A stretch of 64,000 bases of DNA from NCBI RefSeq assembly GCF_003315175.1, contig NZ_QNRQ01000001.1, forward strand, positions 62,001 to 126,000, read 5' to 3'. The stretch comes from Eoetvoesiella caeni. Lineage in GTDB: Bacteria; Pseudomonadota; Gammaproteobacteria; Burkholderiales; Burkholderiaceae_B. Of this stretch, positions 33,499 to 41,906 are shown in pieces; within the stretch, counting starts at the first letter, position 1; every line of letters begins with the position of its first letter. The position numbers and the translations under genes were made by a program. A model generated the notes under the pieces. That model saw nothing but the letters and a program-made list of their open reading frames with translations, did not search any database and had not been told where the DNA came from.

Positions 33499-34971
33499 TC
33501 AGAACGGAAACCCGCGCTTGCCAAGCTGGGTGGTAATCCACTTCAGTTCAGTCATTTCGTCCATCGACGCATGCCCGCCTTCGCGTCCGACCCCGCTGCT
33601 CTTGACGCCACCGAAAGGCACATGCGGTTCGTCGGCCACCGTGCAGTTATTGATGTGCACCATGCCGGCTTCCAGGCGCAAGGCAAGATCAAAGGCTTTT
33701 TGCAAGTCGTTGGTCATCACCGCCGAAGACAATCCGTATGAGGTGTCGTTGGCAATACGCAGTGCATCTTCAGAATCGGCAGCACGTATCACCGAGGTGA
33801 TCGGTCCGAAGGACTCTTCTCCATAGACTTTCATCTCGGGCGTTACCTCTGCCAGCACAGTCGGCGCGTACAAAGCGCCCTCGTGCTTGCCGCCGCACAA
33901 TAGCTTTGCGCCCTTGGCCACGGCATCCCGCACATGTTCATTGATCACCGCACATTGCGATTCGCGGATCAGCGGTCCGACAATAGTGCTTGGGTCATGC
34001 GGGTCGCCGGTCTTGAGCGACTTGGCCTTGGCCGCGAACTTGGTGCAGAAACTGTCGAACAGGCCCGCTTCGACAATAATGCGGGAACTGGCCATGCACA
34101 CTTGGCCTTGATGAAAGTAGATACCAAAGGCTGCGGCGTCGACCGCGTAATCAAGATCGGCATCATTCAAAATAATGAACGGATTCTTGCCGCCCATTTC
34201 CAGCGTCAGCCGCTTCAGGTTTTTCCCGGCTTGCGCGGCCAGCAAGCGGCCAACCCGGGTCGAGCCGGTAAACGTCACCATTTTGACGCGCGGATCGGAC
34301 ATCAGTATTTCGCCCACCATTTCCGATGGACCGGGAATCACGTTCAACACGCCCGCGGGCAAACCAGCTTCTTCAAAGATAGAGGCAATTTTCAAGCCAA
34401 TGACGGAAGTATATTCGGAGGGCTTGAGCACGAAGGTATTACCTGCCGCCAGTGCAAACGCCACCTTTTTCATCGCCAATAAAAATGGAGCGTTGAACGG
34501 CGCAATGCCGGCAATGACGCCCAGCGGCTGGCGTACTGTCATGCCCAATTGCCCAGGCATGGTCATAGGCAAGGTCTCACCCGTAACCTGGCGCACCAGG
34601 CCTGCCGCCACGCGCAACAAATCAACGCAGTAGCTGATTTCAAACATGGCTTTGCCAAACACCGAGCCCGATTCTTCAATGATTACGTCCCGAAGCTCGT
34701 CCGTGCGTGCGGCAACCACATCCGCCGCCTTGATCAAAATGGCCTCCTTTTCCGAAGCCAGCTTATTGCGCCAGCCCTCACGCGCCCGATAGGCTGCCTC
34801 GATGGCATCCTTCACATCCTGGGCAGAAGCCTGCGCGACAAAGGCATACACTTCGCCGGTAAGCGGGTTAAGGTCCTCACTGGCCTGCTGCTCGGATCCT
34901 GGCCGCCAGACGCCGTCGACAAACAGCGAGCTAATCTCCTTTACCGCGGTTTTAATATCGTTCGCACTCAT
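33499..34971 (-). CDS. Aldehyde dehydrogenase (benzaldehyde/vanillin/salicylaldehyde type)
   Basis: A 490-residue ALDH with a complete catalytic set: Asn in IAPFNAP, Lys in FVLKPSE, general base Glu in LEMGGKNP and nucleophile Cys in GQVCMAS. Length is typical. The sequence style (FNAPFLLAMKKVAFALAAGN, PHVPFGGVKSSG) is that of aromatic aldehyde dehydrogenases. It oxidises an aldehyde to the acid with NAD(P). It is divergent from an AraC-family regulator across a 151-base region, so it is probably an inducible single-gene unit in aromatic metabolism. Confidence 0.88.
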   Translation of the reverse strand: MSANDIKTAVKEISSLFVDGVWRPGSEQQASEDLNPLTGEVYAFVAQASAQDVKDAIEAAYRAREGWRNKLASEKEAILIKAADVVAARTDELRDVIIEESGSVFGKAMFEISYCVDLLRVAAGLVRQVTGETLPMTMPGQLGMTVRQPLGVIAGIAPFNAPFLLAMKKVAFALAAGNTFVLKPSEYTSVIGLKIASIFEEAGLPAGVLNVIPGPSEMVGEILMSDPRVKMVTFTGSTRVGRLLAAQAGKNLKRLTLEMGGKNPFIILNDADLDYAVDAAAFGIYFHQGQVCMASSRIIVEAGLFDSFCTKFAAKAKSLKTGDPHDPSTIVGPLIRESQCAVINEHVRDAVAKGAKLLCGGKHEGALYAPTVLAEVTPEMKVYGEESFGPITSVIRAADSEDALRIANDTSYGLSSAVMTNDLQKAFDLALRLEAGMVHINNCTVADEPHVPFGGVKSSGVGREGGHASMDEMTELKWITTQLGKRGFPF

Positions 34972-35122
34972 ATATCCTCCGATTTGATGGGTAGTTTGTA
35001 ACGAGGCTTTTATCGTTTATTCCCCATTCTCCGGCCGCCTTGAACATAGTTCTTGACTGCATCCGCAATGCGGTATGCTCTATACGCGGGGTTGGCCGCT
35101 TGCGCCGCCCGGAGGGTACGCC

Positions 35123-36094
35123 ATGAATATCGAATTCTCGACCGACTCGGTTGCCGCCGCCAAGCGTCTGGCCTATTGGCGCGATGCCGTCTGCAATACC
35201 TTTGCCGACATTGAGTGCCAGGCTATGTCGGGCACGCCATTTCACGCCCGCCTTACAGACGCCGGCTTAAAAGGACTGCATTTTTGCCAGAGCAGTAGCA
35301 GCCCGGTGCAAGTAAGCAAGAATACGGCGCTCATCCGGCGCAGCTCGCATAGCAACTTCATGCTTTGCATCCAGCAAGAAGGGCTTTGCGTGCTGCATCA
35401 AAACGGTCTGGAAGCCCGCCTGTTTCCCGGGGATATGGCGCTGCTTGATTCCGTGCGGCCGTACAGCGTAACTTTTCCTGCGCCCGCCCAACAGCTGATA
35501 GTGCATATGCAGCGCGACGCACTGCTTAACGTGTTCGACGATGCCGAGCACCGCTGCACTCAACGGATCTCGGGCGCCCGCAGCACCGTACGGCTGGTCG
35601 GCCAGTTCATGCAAGGCCTGTCGACGCAATTGCACCGACCGAACCCTATCGACAGCAAGAGCTCTGTGGCTGAAGCGCTGAAAATCGGCGCTCTGGAACT
35701 GATTGTTTCGGCTCTCTCGGATGTTGCTCCCGACCAGGCGGAACAACCTGCGCAAATCGCCCGATATCGCCTGCTGTACCGGGCCCAGCGCTATATTGAA
35801 AACGAACTGACCGACCCCGAGTTGACTGTCGAAGCCGTGGCCCGGGCCCTGTCGGTTTCAACACGCAGGCTGCAGCAAGTATTCAAAGACTGCGGCCTCC
35901 TGCCGCCTTCCAGATATCTTTGGCTGCAGCGCCTGGAGCGCTGCAAAACCGCCTACGATCAACCCGAGTTTGTGCAGCACAGCATCAGCGATATTGCACT
36001 GATGTACGGCTTTAATGATTTTTCCCACTTTAGCCGCAGCTTCAAGGCAACATACGGCTGCACACCCCGGGAATACCGCAGCGGGCACTATTAA
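35123..36094 (+). CDS. AraC-family regulator, FeaR-like
   Basis: A 323-residue regulator with an AraC-binding-like N-terminal domain (about 10-190) and C-terminal AraC helix-turn-helix pair ending YGFNDFSHFSRSFKATYGCTPREYR. The ATG at 35123 has GGAGGG eight bases upstream; the frame is open further left but without a ribosome site. The layout matches FeaR-type activators of aromatic aldehyde and amine genes. Divergence from the aldehyde dehydrogenase supports control of that gene. Confidence 0.83.
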   Translation: MNIEFSTDSVAAAKRLAYWRDAVCNTFADIECQAMSGTPFHARLTDAGLKGLHFCQSSSSPVQVSKNTALIRRSSHSNFMLCIQQEGLCVLHQNGLEARLFPGDMALLDSVRPYSVTFPAPAQQLIVHMQRDALLNVFDDAEHRCTQRISGARSTVRLVGQFMQGLSTQLHRPNPIDSKSSVAEALKIGALELIVSALSDVAPDQAEQPAQIARYRLLYRAQRYIENELTDPELTVEAVARALSVSTRRLQQVFKDCGLLPPSRYLWLQRLERCKTAYDQPEFVQHSISDIALMYGFNDFSHFSRSFKATYGCTPREYRSGHY

Positions 36095-36300
36095 TTATTG
36101 ATGAAAGGCTTGCGACGGCCGCATCTGCCCAAGCCACCACCTGCGGGCGTTCCGGTAACCAGCATATCGACTGAAATCGGACGCCACCGCGCTTAAATCC
36201 AACCAGGCGGTACCGGATAATAAGGCCAGGCCTGTGCTCTTGCCACGTGCATAAGATGCAATGCGCATAATGTGAACCAGGCTTGCTCTTCGGTTTGCTG

Positions 36301-36693
36301 TCAGCGCGTGGCCGGAATGACAGTCGAGGCCCAGGCCAGAAGCCGCCAATTGCCTTCGCGCTGTATCCACACAGCCTGGAATAAGTTATTCAACTGCTTC
36401 GTTGTACCGTCAATGACCGCCTGCATGACCGTCTGCCCATGCATGAGTGCGATAGTTCCGTAAACGGCCACAACCGCGTCACGCCTGTCCGCAGCAACGT
36501 ACTTGACACGGCCATCGCGTAAAGAATCCAGATATTGTCTTTTCGTATCGACTATGGCGGACGAATGCGTGTACACGAGATCACCGTCCAAGAGCTGATC
36601 CAACACCGCCAGGTTGTTGGCGATCATCGCGCCATAACGTTCATCGTCCGCCCGTAATACAGCGAGCTGTTCTCGGTTTCTTGTCTCATTCAT
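36301..36693 (-). CDS. NTF2/SnoaL-fold (DUF4440-like) protein
   Basis: A 130-residue protein with an N-terminal helix rich in Arg/Glu, a D-L-V-Y-T-H-S-S strand and a C-terminal paired strand ending WRLLAWASTVIP, as in DUF4440 proteins. The frame is open to 36834, but the Met at 36693 gives the normal family length; Met at 36738 is an alternative. Function unknown. It is divergent from the GntR regulator across an AT-rich 198-base gap and may be its target. The 206 bases between it and the AraC gene hold nothing I recognise. Confidence 0.65.
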   Translation of the reverse strand: MNETRNREQLAVLRADDERYGAMIANNLAVLDQLLDGDLVYTHSSAIVDTKRQYLDSLRDGRVKYVAADRRDAVVAVYGTIALMHGQTVMQAVIDGTTKQLNNLFQAVWIQREGNWRLLAWASTVIPATR

Positions 36694-36891
36694 GGTTTTG
36701 AGGATTTCCTTGACGACTTTGGGTGCCACGATGGGCATGGGGAAGGCTTCGAAAGAGCTACTTCTTGGATTCAAGTTAGAGAATATAGATCTATATTTTG
36801 TATAGAGTTTGGATCGTTTATTTGACCATTTCAAGCGAGTTAACCCTAGAGCTGTAAAAATAATATATTTTGCAATGCTAGAATTGAATCC

Positions 36892-37611
36892 ATGAAATCA
36901 GATATAACGTTCGCGCAAGCTATCCCCCACGAGCCGCCGGCAGTGGAACATGGCTCGACCATGGCTTCGGCGCTAGCTGAAACAATACGCACGGACATCA
37001 TTCGCGGCCGGCTGGCGCCAGGCATGCGGCTGAAGGTCCAGGAGTTGGCCCGGCTTTACGACTCCGGCACCATTCCTGTGCGCGAAGCGCTATCGCGCCT
37101 CACGACCAGCGGCTTCGTTTACGCTCTGGACCGGCGCGGTTTTTTCGTCAAGGAAATCTCTCGGGAAGAACTGCTCGACCTGACGCGTGTACGCCTGATG
37201 ATCGAACCCGCCGCTTTGCGCGACTCGATCGAACATGGCGACATTGCCTGGGAGGAACACGTGCTGTCCGCCCACCACCGCATGTCAAGACTGCGTATCC
37301 ACGCCGACGCAATGAAACACGAATTGGACCTGGACTGGGAAGCCGCACACGACAACTTTCACAGGCAACTGATCTCGGCCTGCTCCTCTGCCTGGCTTTT
37401 GCAATTTGCCGATACGCTACGCGATCAAACCACACGCTACCGCCATATATCGGTAAGCTCGCGGCAGGCGCGGGATGTCGCGGCCGAACATGCCGCCATC
37501 CTTGACGCTTGCCTGGCCCGCAAGCCTGACTTGGCCGTAGGCTTGATCTGCGACCACATCAACACGACGGCATCGCTGGCCTTGAGCGAAACCGGGCCTG
37601 CAAAACAATAA
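36892..37611 (+). CDS. GntR-family regulator, FCD subfamily
   Basis: A 239-residue regulator: N-terminal winged helix (about 25-90, with IRGRLAPGMRLKVQELA and VREALSRLTTSG) and a C-terminal FCD ligand-binding helical bundle with the metal-site His and Asp positions (EAAHDNFHR, and later AAEHAAI). FCD regulators sense organic acids. It stands divergent from the NTF2-fold gene and convergent with the ankyrin gene. Upstream DNA is AT-rich, but I see no confident promoter. Confidence 0.85.
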   Translation: MKSDITFAQAIPHEPPAVEHGSTMASALAETIRTDIIRGRLAPGMRLKVQELARLYDSGTIPVREALSRLTTSGFVYALDRRGFFVKEISREELLDLTRVRLMIEPAALRDSIEHGDIAWEEHVLSAHHRMSRLRIHADAMKHELDLDWEAAHDNFHRQLISACSSAWLLQFADTLRDQTTRYRHISVSSRQARDVAAEHAAILDACLARKPDLAVGLICDHINTTASLALSETGPAKQ

Positions 37612-37664
37612 TGTAGGCCAGTGCCATAGCTGCACCGGCTATTTACCGCAATGCTCGCGCAGCT

Positions 37665-38753
37665 TCAGTATGCCGGGTCTTTATCGAAGCGGTTCAAGTC
37701 GAAATATCGCGATGTGGCGTTGCCCTCGGTAGCGCTTGGCTTGGCCGGCTTGCCTGTGTCGAAAGACGGCGGAATGGCTGGCGGGCTGATGTCGACAGCC
37801 TTTACCTCGTTGCCTGAGGAAGCAGCTGGCGCCCTGCTATTGCCGCTGCGATATCCGGCGTCAGGAGTAAGGCCCTCGGGCATCTGCAAGCCGTAAGCCC
37901 CTGGCGCCTGCGTCGCTGCGGGTGTCGACACGCCGGCCGCGGCCGCGCCCCCGGCGACCGCAGCCGCCCCCAAACCACCCACGGCGGCCGAGCCGTTTTC
38001 CTCTTCGGCCGCTCCCGCCGCCCGGTTGCGCGCATGCGCGGCGGCGCGCTCGGCCAGCACTTTAGCGTTTAGCTGATCCAGCCTTTTGGCCAGCCCCGCC
38101 TGATTGCGCATGCGGGCCCAATCGGCTGCATTTTGCTGCTTGAGGTTGCGCGTAGTGACATCGGCACCGGCACTGAGCAATATACGCACGCTTTCGTCGC
38201 TACCCGCGAAGGCCGCCATCATCAGCGGCGTCGTGCCTTCCGGCGAAGGCGCATTCACAATAGCTTTGTTGACAACCAGCAGCTTGACCATGTCAGCGTG
38301 GCCTTTAGAGGCGGCGTAATGCAATGGACTCCAGCCCAGATGGTTGACCTTGGCCCCGCGCTTGATGAGGGCCTGGGCGCGCTTGACATCGCCCACCACC
38401 GCCAGATACATGAGCGGCGTTTCGTGCATGCGGTTCTCGGCATTGACGTCAACGCGCCGATGAGCGGCCAGCAAGTCGTACACTTTCCAGGCCCCGTCGC
38501 GAATGGCCTGCATAAGGGCTGGTTGGCCTTTAGGGCTGATTTCGTTGGGCGACTCGCCCTGTGCCAATTCAGTCTTGATGGCTTCGACGCGGTCGTTGGC
38601 GATATCGACCCACCAACTGGGCGAAACAGCCGCCACGGCCGTCGCAAAGCACAGCAGCAAGCCGCCGAACACGCAACGTGCCGTGTTGTGATTAACCGCC
38701 ATGCAAACGCGTAGTCGTTCTTTCATAGAATTGTCTTTTGAAGAGGATTGCAT
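37665..38753 (-). CDS. Exported ankyrin-repeat protein with low-complexity C-terminus
   Basis: A 362-residue protein: signal peptide or anchor (about 25-45 from the first Met), four to five ankyrin repeats (about 50-210; clear helices in GWSPLHYAASKGHADMVKLL and TTPLMMAAFAGSDESVRILL), a charged Lys/Arg linker and an Ala/Gly-rich then Pro/Ser-rich tail (about 240-345). The start is uncertain: ATG codons at 38753, 38726 and 38702 all precede the signal segment and none has a good ribosome site. It lies after tatD on the same strand, 189 bases away across an AT-rich gap. Ankyrin proteins mediate protein contacts; the partner is unknown. Confidence 0.78.
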   Translation of the reverse strand: MQSSSKDNSMKERLRVCMAVNHNTARCVFGGLLLCFATAVAAVSPSWWVDIANDRVEAIKTELAQGESPNEISPKGQPALMQAIRDGAWKVYDLLAAHRRVDVNAENRMHETPLMYLAVVGDVKRAQALIKRGAKVNHLGWSPLHYAASKGHADMVKLLVVNKAIVNAPSPEGTTPLMMAAFAGSDESVRILLSAGADVTTRNLKQQNAADWARMRNQAGLAKRLDQLNAKVLAERAAAHARNRAAGAAEEENGSAAVGGLGAAAVAGGAAAAGVSTPAATQAPGAYGLQMPEGLTPDAGYRSGNSRAPAASSGNEVKAVDISPPAIPPSFDTGKPAKPSATEGNATSRYFDLNRFDKDPAY

Positions 38754-38839
38754 ACCAATATGGCATCAGCCCATCGAATTTTTAATAATGATTCGAAATC
38801 AATAAATTTCGATACAAGGCACATATTTATCAATGAAAC

Positions 38840-38870
38840 TTAAAGTAAATTATCAACTAATTTACTTTAA
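38840..38870. repeat. Perfect AT-rich inverted repeat in the tatD-ankyrin gap
   Basis: TTAAAGTAAAT (38840-38850), nine-base spacer, ATTTACTTTAA (38860-38870): perfect 11-base arms in a very AT-rich 185-base stretch (38,760-38,945) of an otherwise GC-rich region. The stem has almost no G-C pairs and no U-tract, so it looks more like a protein-binding site upstream of the ankyrin gene than a terminator. Confidence 0.6.
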
Positions 38871-38942
38871 ATTTCCATCACAACTAGCTGAAATATAAGT
38901 AAAAATAGACCTGATAAATAACTTTAAATAAATAGGTTTGAT

Positions 38943-39713
38943 TTATCTACGTATCTTATTGAATAATCTGAAGAAATTTTCAGTTGATTGTTGTGCCACA
39001 TCTGCGACTGGCATGTTTCGCAACTCGGCAATTTTCTCGGCCACATGAATCACTTTTGATGGATCGTTTACCTTGCCCCGGTACGGCACCGGCGCCAGAT
39101 AGGGCGAATCGGTCTCGATCAGCAGACGGTCCAAGGGCAGCTTGACGGCCAAATCCTGCAAGTCGGTCGCCTTCTTGAAGGTAACGATCCCCGAAAGCGA
39201 TATATAAAAATTCATCGCCATGGCCGCCTGAGCTACTTCCCATGACTCGGTAAAGCAATGCATTACCCCGCCAAACTCATCGGCGCCCTCCTCGCGCATA
39301 ATGCGCAAGGTATCTTCGCTGGCCGAACGGGTGTGGATGATCAGCGGCAGCCCGCTTTTGCGGCTGGCGCGGATATGAGTGCGGAAGCGTTCGCGCTGCC
39401 ACTCCAGCGGCTCGGAAAGACGGAAATAGTCCAGGCCGGTTTCGCCGATGGCGACCACCTTGGGCGACTCGGCCATGCCGGCCAATTCATCGGCACTGGG
39501 CTCGGGCGTGTCTTCGTAATCCGGATGTACGCCTACCGACGCATACAAATGCGGGTGCGGCGCGACAAGCTCCATCAAACCGGGCCACTGCGGCATATTG
39601 ACGCTTACAACTAGCGCATGGCTGACCAGGTTCTGCTCCATCCGCCGAAGAATTTCTGGCAGGTTCTGGGCAAGTTCCGGAAAATCCAGATGGCAATGAG
39701 AATCTACATACAT
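38943..39713 (-). CDS. tatD: TatD-family metal-dependent hydrolase
   Basis: A 256-residue TIM-barrel hydrolase with DSHCHLDF at the N-terminus (two metal His), GETGLDYF (Glu ligand), a mid His in IIHTR, HCF and ETDSPYLAP near the C-terminus: the complete TatD set. The family has 3'-5' DNase activity and is linked to DNA repair and peroxide tolerance. It follows holB on the same strand with a 76-base gap, the same order as in many proteobacteria. Confidence 0.92.
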   Translation of the reverse strand: MYVDSHCHLDFPELAQNLPEILRRMEQNLVSHALVVSVNMPQWPGLMELVAPHPHLYASVGVHPDYEDTPEPSADELAGMAESPKVVAIGETGLDYFRLSEPLEWQRERFRTHIRASRKSGLPLIIHTRSASEDTLRIMREEGADEFGGVMHCFTESWEVAQAAMAMNFYISLSGIVTFKKATDLQDLAVKLPLDRLLIETDSPYLAPVPYRGKVNDPSKVIHVAEKIAELRNMPVADVAQQSTENFFRLFNKIRR

Positions 39714-39789
39714 GGCAAAACTCTAAATTAAAATCTTACGTGAATGGGCTTGAACAAGTAAATGCATGGCGCCACTTACCCTGCCTGGA

Positions 39790-40839
39790 TCATCGCTGCG
39801 GCTGACAGGCCAGAGCGGCACGCGATAAAGCGCTATAGGTGAACAGTTTAGTATTCAAAGGATGATCCGCGACAGCGCGCTGCTGGACCAGCCACTTGCC
39901 GGTATCGGCCAGTGTGGCGGGCGGCACCTTTTGCGCAATGGCCTTGATCTGCCCCGCCAGTTCCGGGAAGTAGCGCACGGAGGCCTGGGCTGCTGCGAGA
40001 GACAAGTCCAAGAACAAGCGCTGCAACGCATCTATCCATACTTTGGGCGCTTCTTTTTCCAGGCTTTCGGCCAATGCTCCGACATCCGGCATGGCACCTT
40101 GGGCCGACGATCGGACCAGTTGTGCCAGCCACTCGGGACAGGCGCCCCCGCCCGCGCGCGACATTTCCAGGGCGCGCAACGGCGCGCCGCCCGCCGCAGC
40201 CAACCACTGCGTTGAGTCGTCCAGCCCCTGGCTGCTTAGCCATTCGGCACTATCGGCGGGGGAAGGAACCGCCAAAGGCAGGCGCCGGCAACGGGAAACC
40301 AGGGTAGGCAGAATCCGGTCGGGCGCATCCACCACCAGCAGAAACACGGTGTGTTCGGGCGGCTCTTCCAGCACTTTAAGCAAGGCGTTGGCGGAGATCG
40401 AATTAAGAGCTTCGGCAGGATAAAGCACGGCCACCCGCCAGCCGCCACGGTGCGTTGCGGTGTTGAACCAGGGCGACAACACGCGCAACTGTTCTACGCG
40501 AATATCCCGTGAAGGCGCCTTCTTGGCGGCCCCGGACTGCTCGGTGGGCTCTTCGGCGGTATCCGCGCCCTCTTCCAGGGCAATCGCCTCGGGCCGGATA
40601 CGGCGTAAATCGGGATGATTGCCGCCGGCCACCCATAGGCATGCCGCACAATGTCCGCAAGCCAGCCCCTCTTGGGGCGACTCGCACAGCAGGCTGGCTG
40701 CGGCGGCAAGCGCAAACTGGCGCTTGCCGATGCCTGCCATGCCGTGGATCAGCCAGGCGTGCGCAAACCGCTCGCGCTGCGTCAGCCAGGAGCTGGCAAC
40801 TTGTTGCTGCCAGGGAAGAAAATGCGGAATTTCACTCAT
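39790..40839 (-). CDS. holB: DNA polymerase III subunit delta prime
   Basis: A 349-residue clamp-loader subunit: AAA-like fold with HGMAGIGKRQ at the Walker A position (residues 32-41) and the zinc-module cysteines C52, C61, C64 and C67. An acidic/Ala-rich insert at about 85-110 is extra. LLKVLEEPPEH and LVSRCRRL are delta-prime hallmarks. It belongs to the replisome. It would normally follow tmk directly, but here tmk is 15.5 kb away and Ku starts 125 bases upstream in the opposite direction, so holB must now use its own promoter in that short gap. Confidence 0.92.
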   Translation of the reverse strand: MSEIPHFLPWQQQVASSWLTQRERFAHAWLIHGMAGIGKRQFALAAAASLLCESPQEGLACGHCAACLWVAGGNHPDLRRIRPEAIALEEGADTAEEPTEQSGAAKKAPSRDIRVEQLRVLSPWFNTATHRGGWRVAVLYPAEALNSISANALLKVLEEPPEHTVFLLVVDAPDRILPTLVSRCRRLPLAVPSPADSAEWLSSQGLDDSTQWLAAAGGAPLRALEMSRAGGGACPEWLAQLVRSSAQGAMPDVGALAESLEKEAPKVWIDALQRLFLDLSLAAAQASVRYFPELAGQIKAIAQKVPPATLADTGKWLVQQRAVADHPLNTKLFTYSALSRAALACQPQR

Positions 40840-40964
40840 GCGTCCAGTCTGCGAATGCTACCTAAACCCTAATATTACTTGGGAACGCCTTTTGCTGGGA
40901 GGTTGAGGGCCTGTTCAAAAAGGCCAAAGGCGAAAGACTACGCGCAAATCAATGGAAAACGTCC

Positions 40965-41906
40965 ATGGCAAGCTCCAGTAAACGCGCTTTATGGAAAGGC
41001 GCAATTTCGTTCGGTCTGGTTCATATACCGATAGCCTTGCACTCGGCGACCGACAACCGCTCAATAGACTTCGACTGGCTGGACAAGCGAAGCATGGACC
41101 CCGTAGGCTATAAGCGCATCAACAAGGCAACAGGCAAAGAGATCGACAAGGAAAACATAGTCAAGGGAATTGAATACGAAGACGGACAATATGTCATTTT
41201 ATCGCCCGAGGAAATCGAGGCCGCTTTTCCCAAAACGACGCAAACTGTCGAGATCGAGGCGTTCGTCGAATTAAGCGACATTCCTTTCATATATCTGGAG
41301 CGCCCCTATTATATTTCGCCCATCAACAAGGGCGCCAAAGTCTATGCCCTGCTGCGCGAAGTCCTGCATAAGACAAAAAAAGCCGGGATCGCCAAGGTCG
41401 TCATACAAACCAAGCAGCATCTTGCCATTTTGATGGCGTGCGGGCCTGCGCTTATTTTGAATCTGATCCGATGGGACGAAGAGATCCGCGGCTGGGACGA
41501 ACTGAATTTGCCCGCTGAAGGCACCAAGTCGACAGGGCTGACCCAGAAAGAATTGACAATGGGCGAGCAATTGATCGACGACATGAGCGCGAAGTGGGCG
41601 CCTGAAAAGTTCACTGACTCATTCAGAGAACAAATCCTCCAGTTGGTCAAGGACAAGGCGGAGGCCGGCAAGACGCAGTCCGTCACCCAGCCCGAAGAGG
41701 AGGAAGCGGAAAGTGGCGGCGCCAAGATCTATGACTTGACCGAAATGTTGCAACGCAGCCTGAAGAAGCCCGCTCAAGGCTCTGCAAAGAGGGCATCACG
41801 CACACGCTCCGTCAACAGCGATTCGAGCACGGCACCAAAGAAAAAGCCTGCGACCAGCGCAAAACCACGGCAGGCCACGGCCGTAAAGCGGCGCAAGAAT
41901 GGCTAA
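40965..41906 (+). CDS. ku: Ku protein (non-homologous end joining)
   Basis: A 313-residue bacterial Ku: SKRALWKGAISFGLVHIPI at the N-terminus, the Ku bridge and ring core to about residue 250, then a Lys/Arg/Ser/Thr-rich tail (about 255-313), which in bacterial Ku aids DNA binding and LigD contact. It binds double-strand DNA ends as a homodimer. It overlaps ligD by eight bases, so the repair pair is translationally coupled. It is divergent from holB. Confidence 0.95.
   Translation: MASSSKRALWKGAISFGLVHIPIALHSATDNRSIDFDWLDKRSMDPVGYKRINKATGKEIDKENIVKGIEYEDGQYVILSPEEIEAAFPKTTQTVEIEAFVELSDIPFIYLERPYYISPINKGAKVYALLREVLHKTKKAGIAKVVIQTKQHLAILMACGPALILNLIRWDEEIRGWDELNLPAEGTKSTGLTQKELTMGEQLIDDMSAKWAPEKFTDSFREQILQLVKDKAEAGKTQSVTQPEEEEAESGGAKIYDLTEMLQRSLKKPAQGSAKRASRTRSVNSDSSTAPKKKPATSAKPRQATAVKRRKNG

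Noticed and set aside
36095-36370. A 91-codon minus-strand frame in the gap after the AraC gene
   Set aside because: It partly overlaps the NTF2-fold gene, lacks a ribosome site and has no protein-like pattern.
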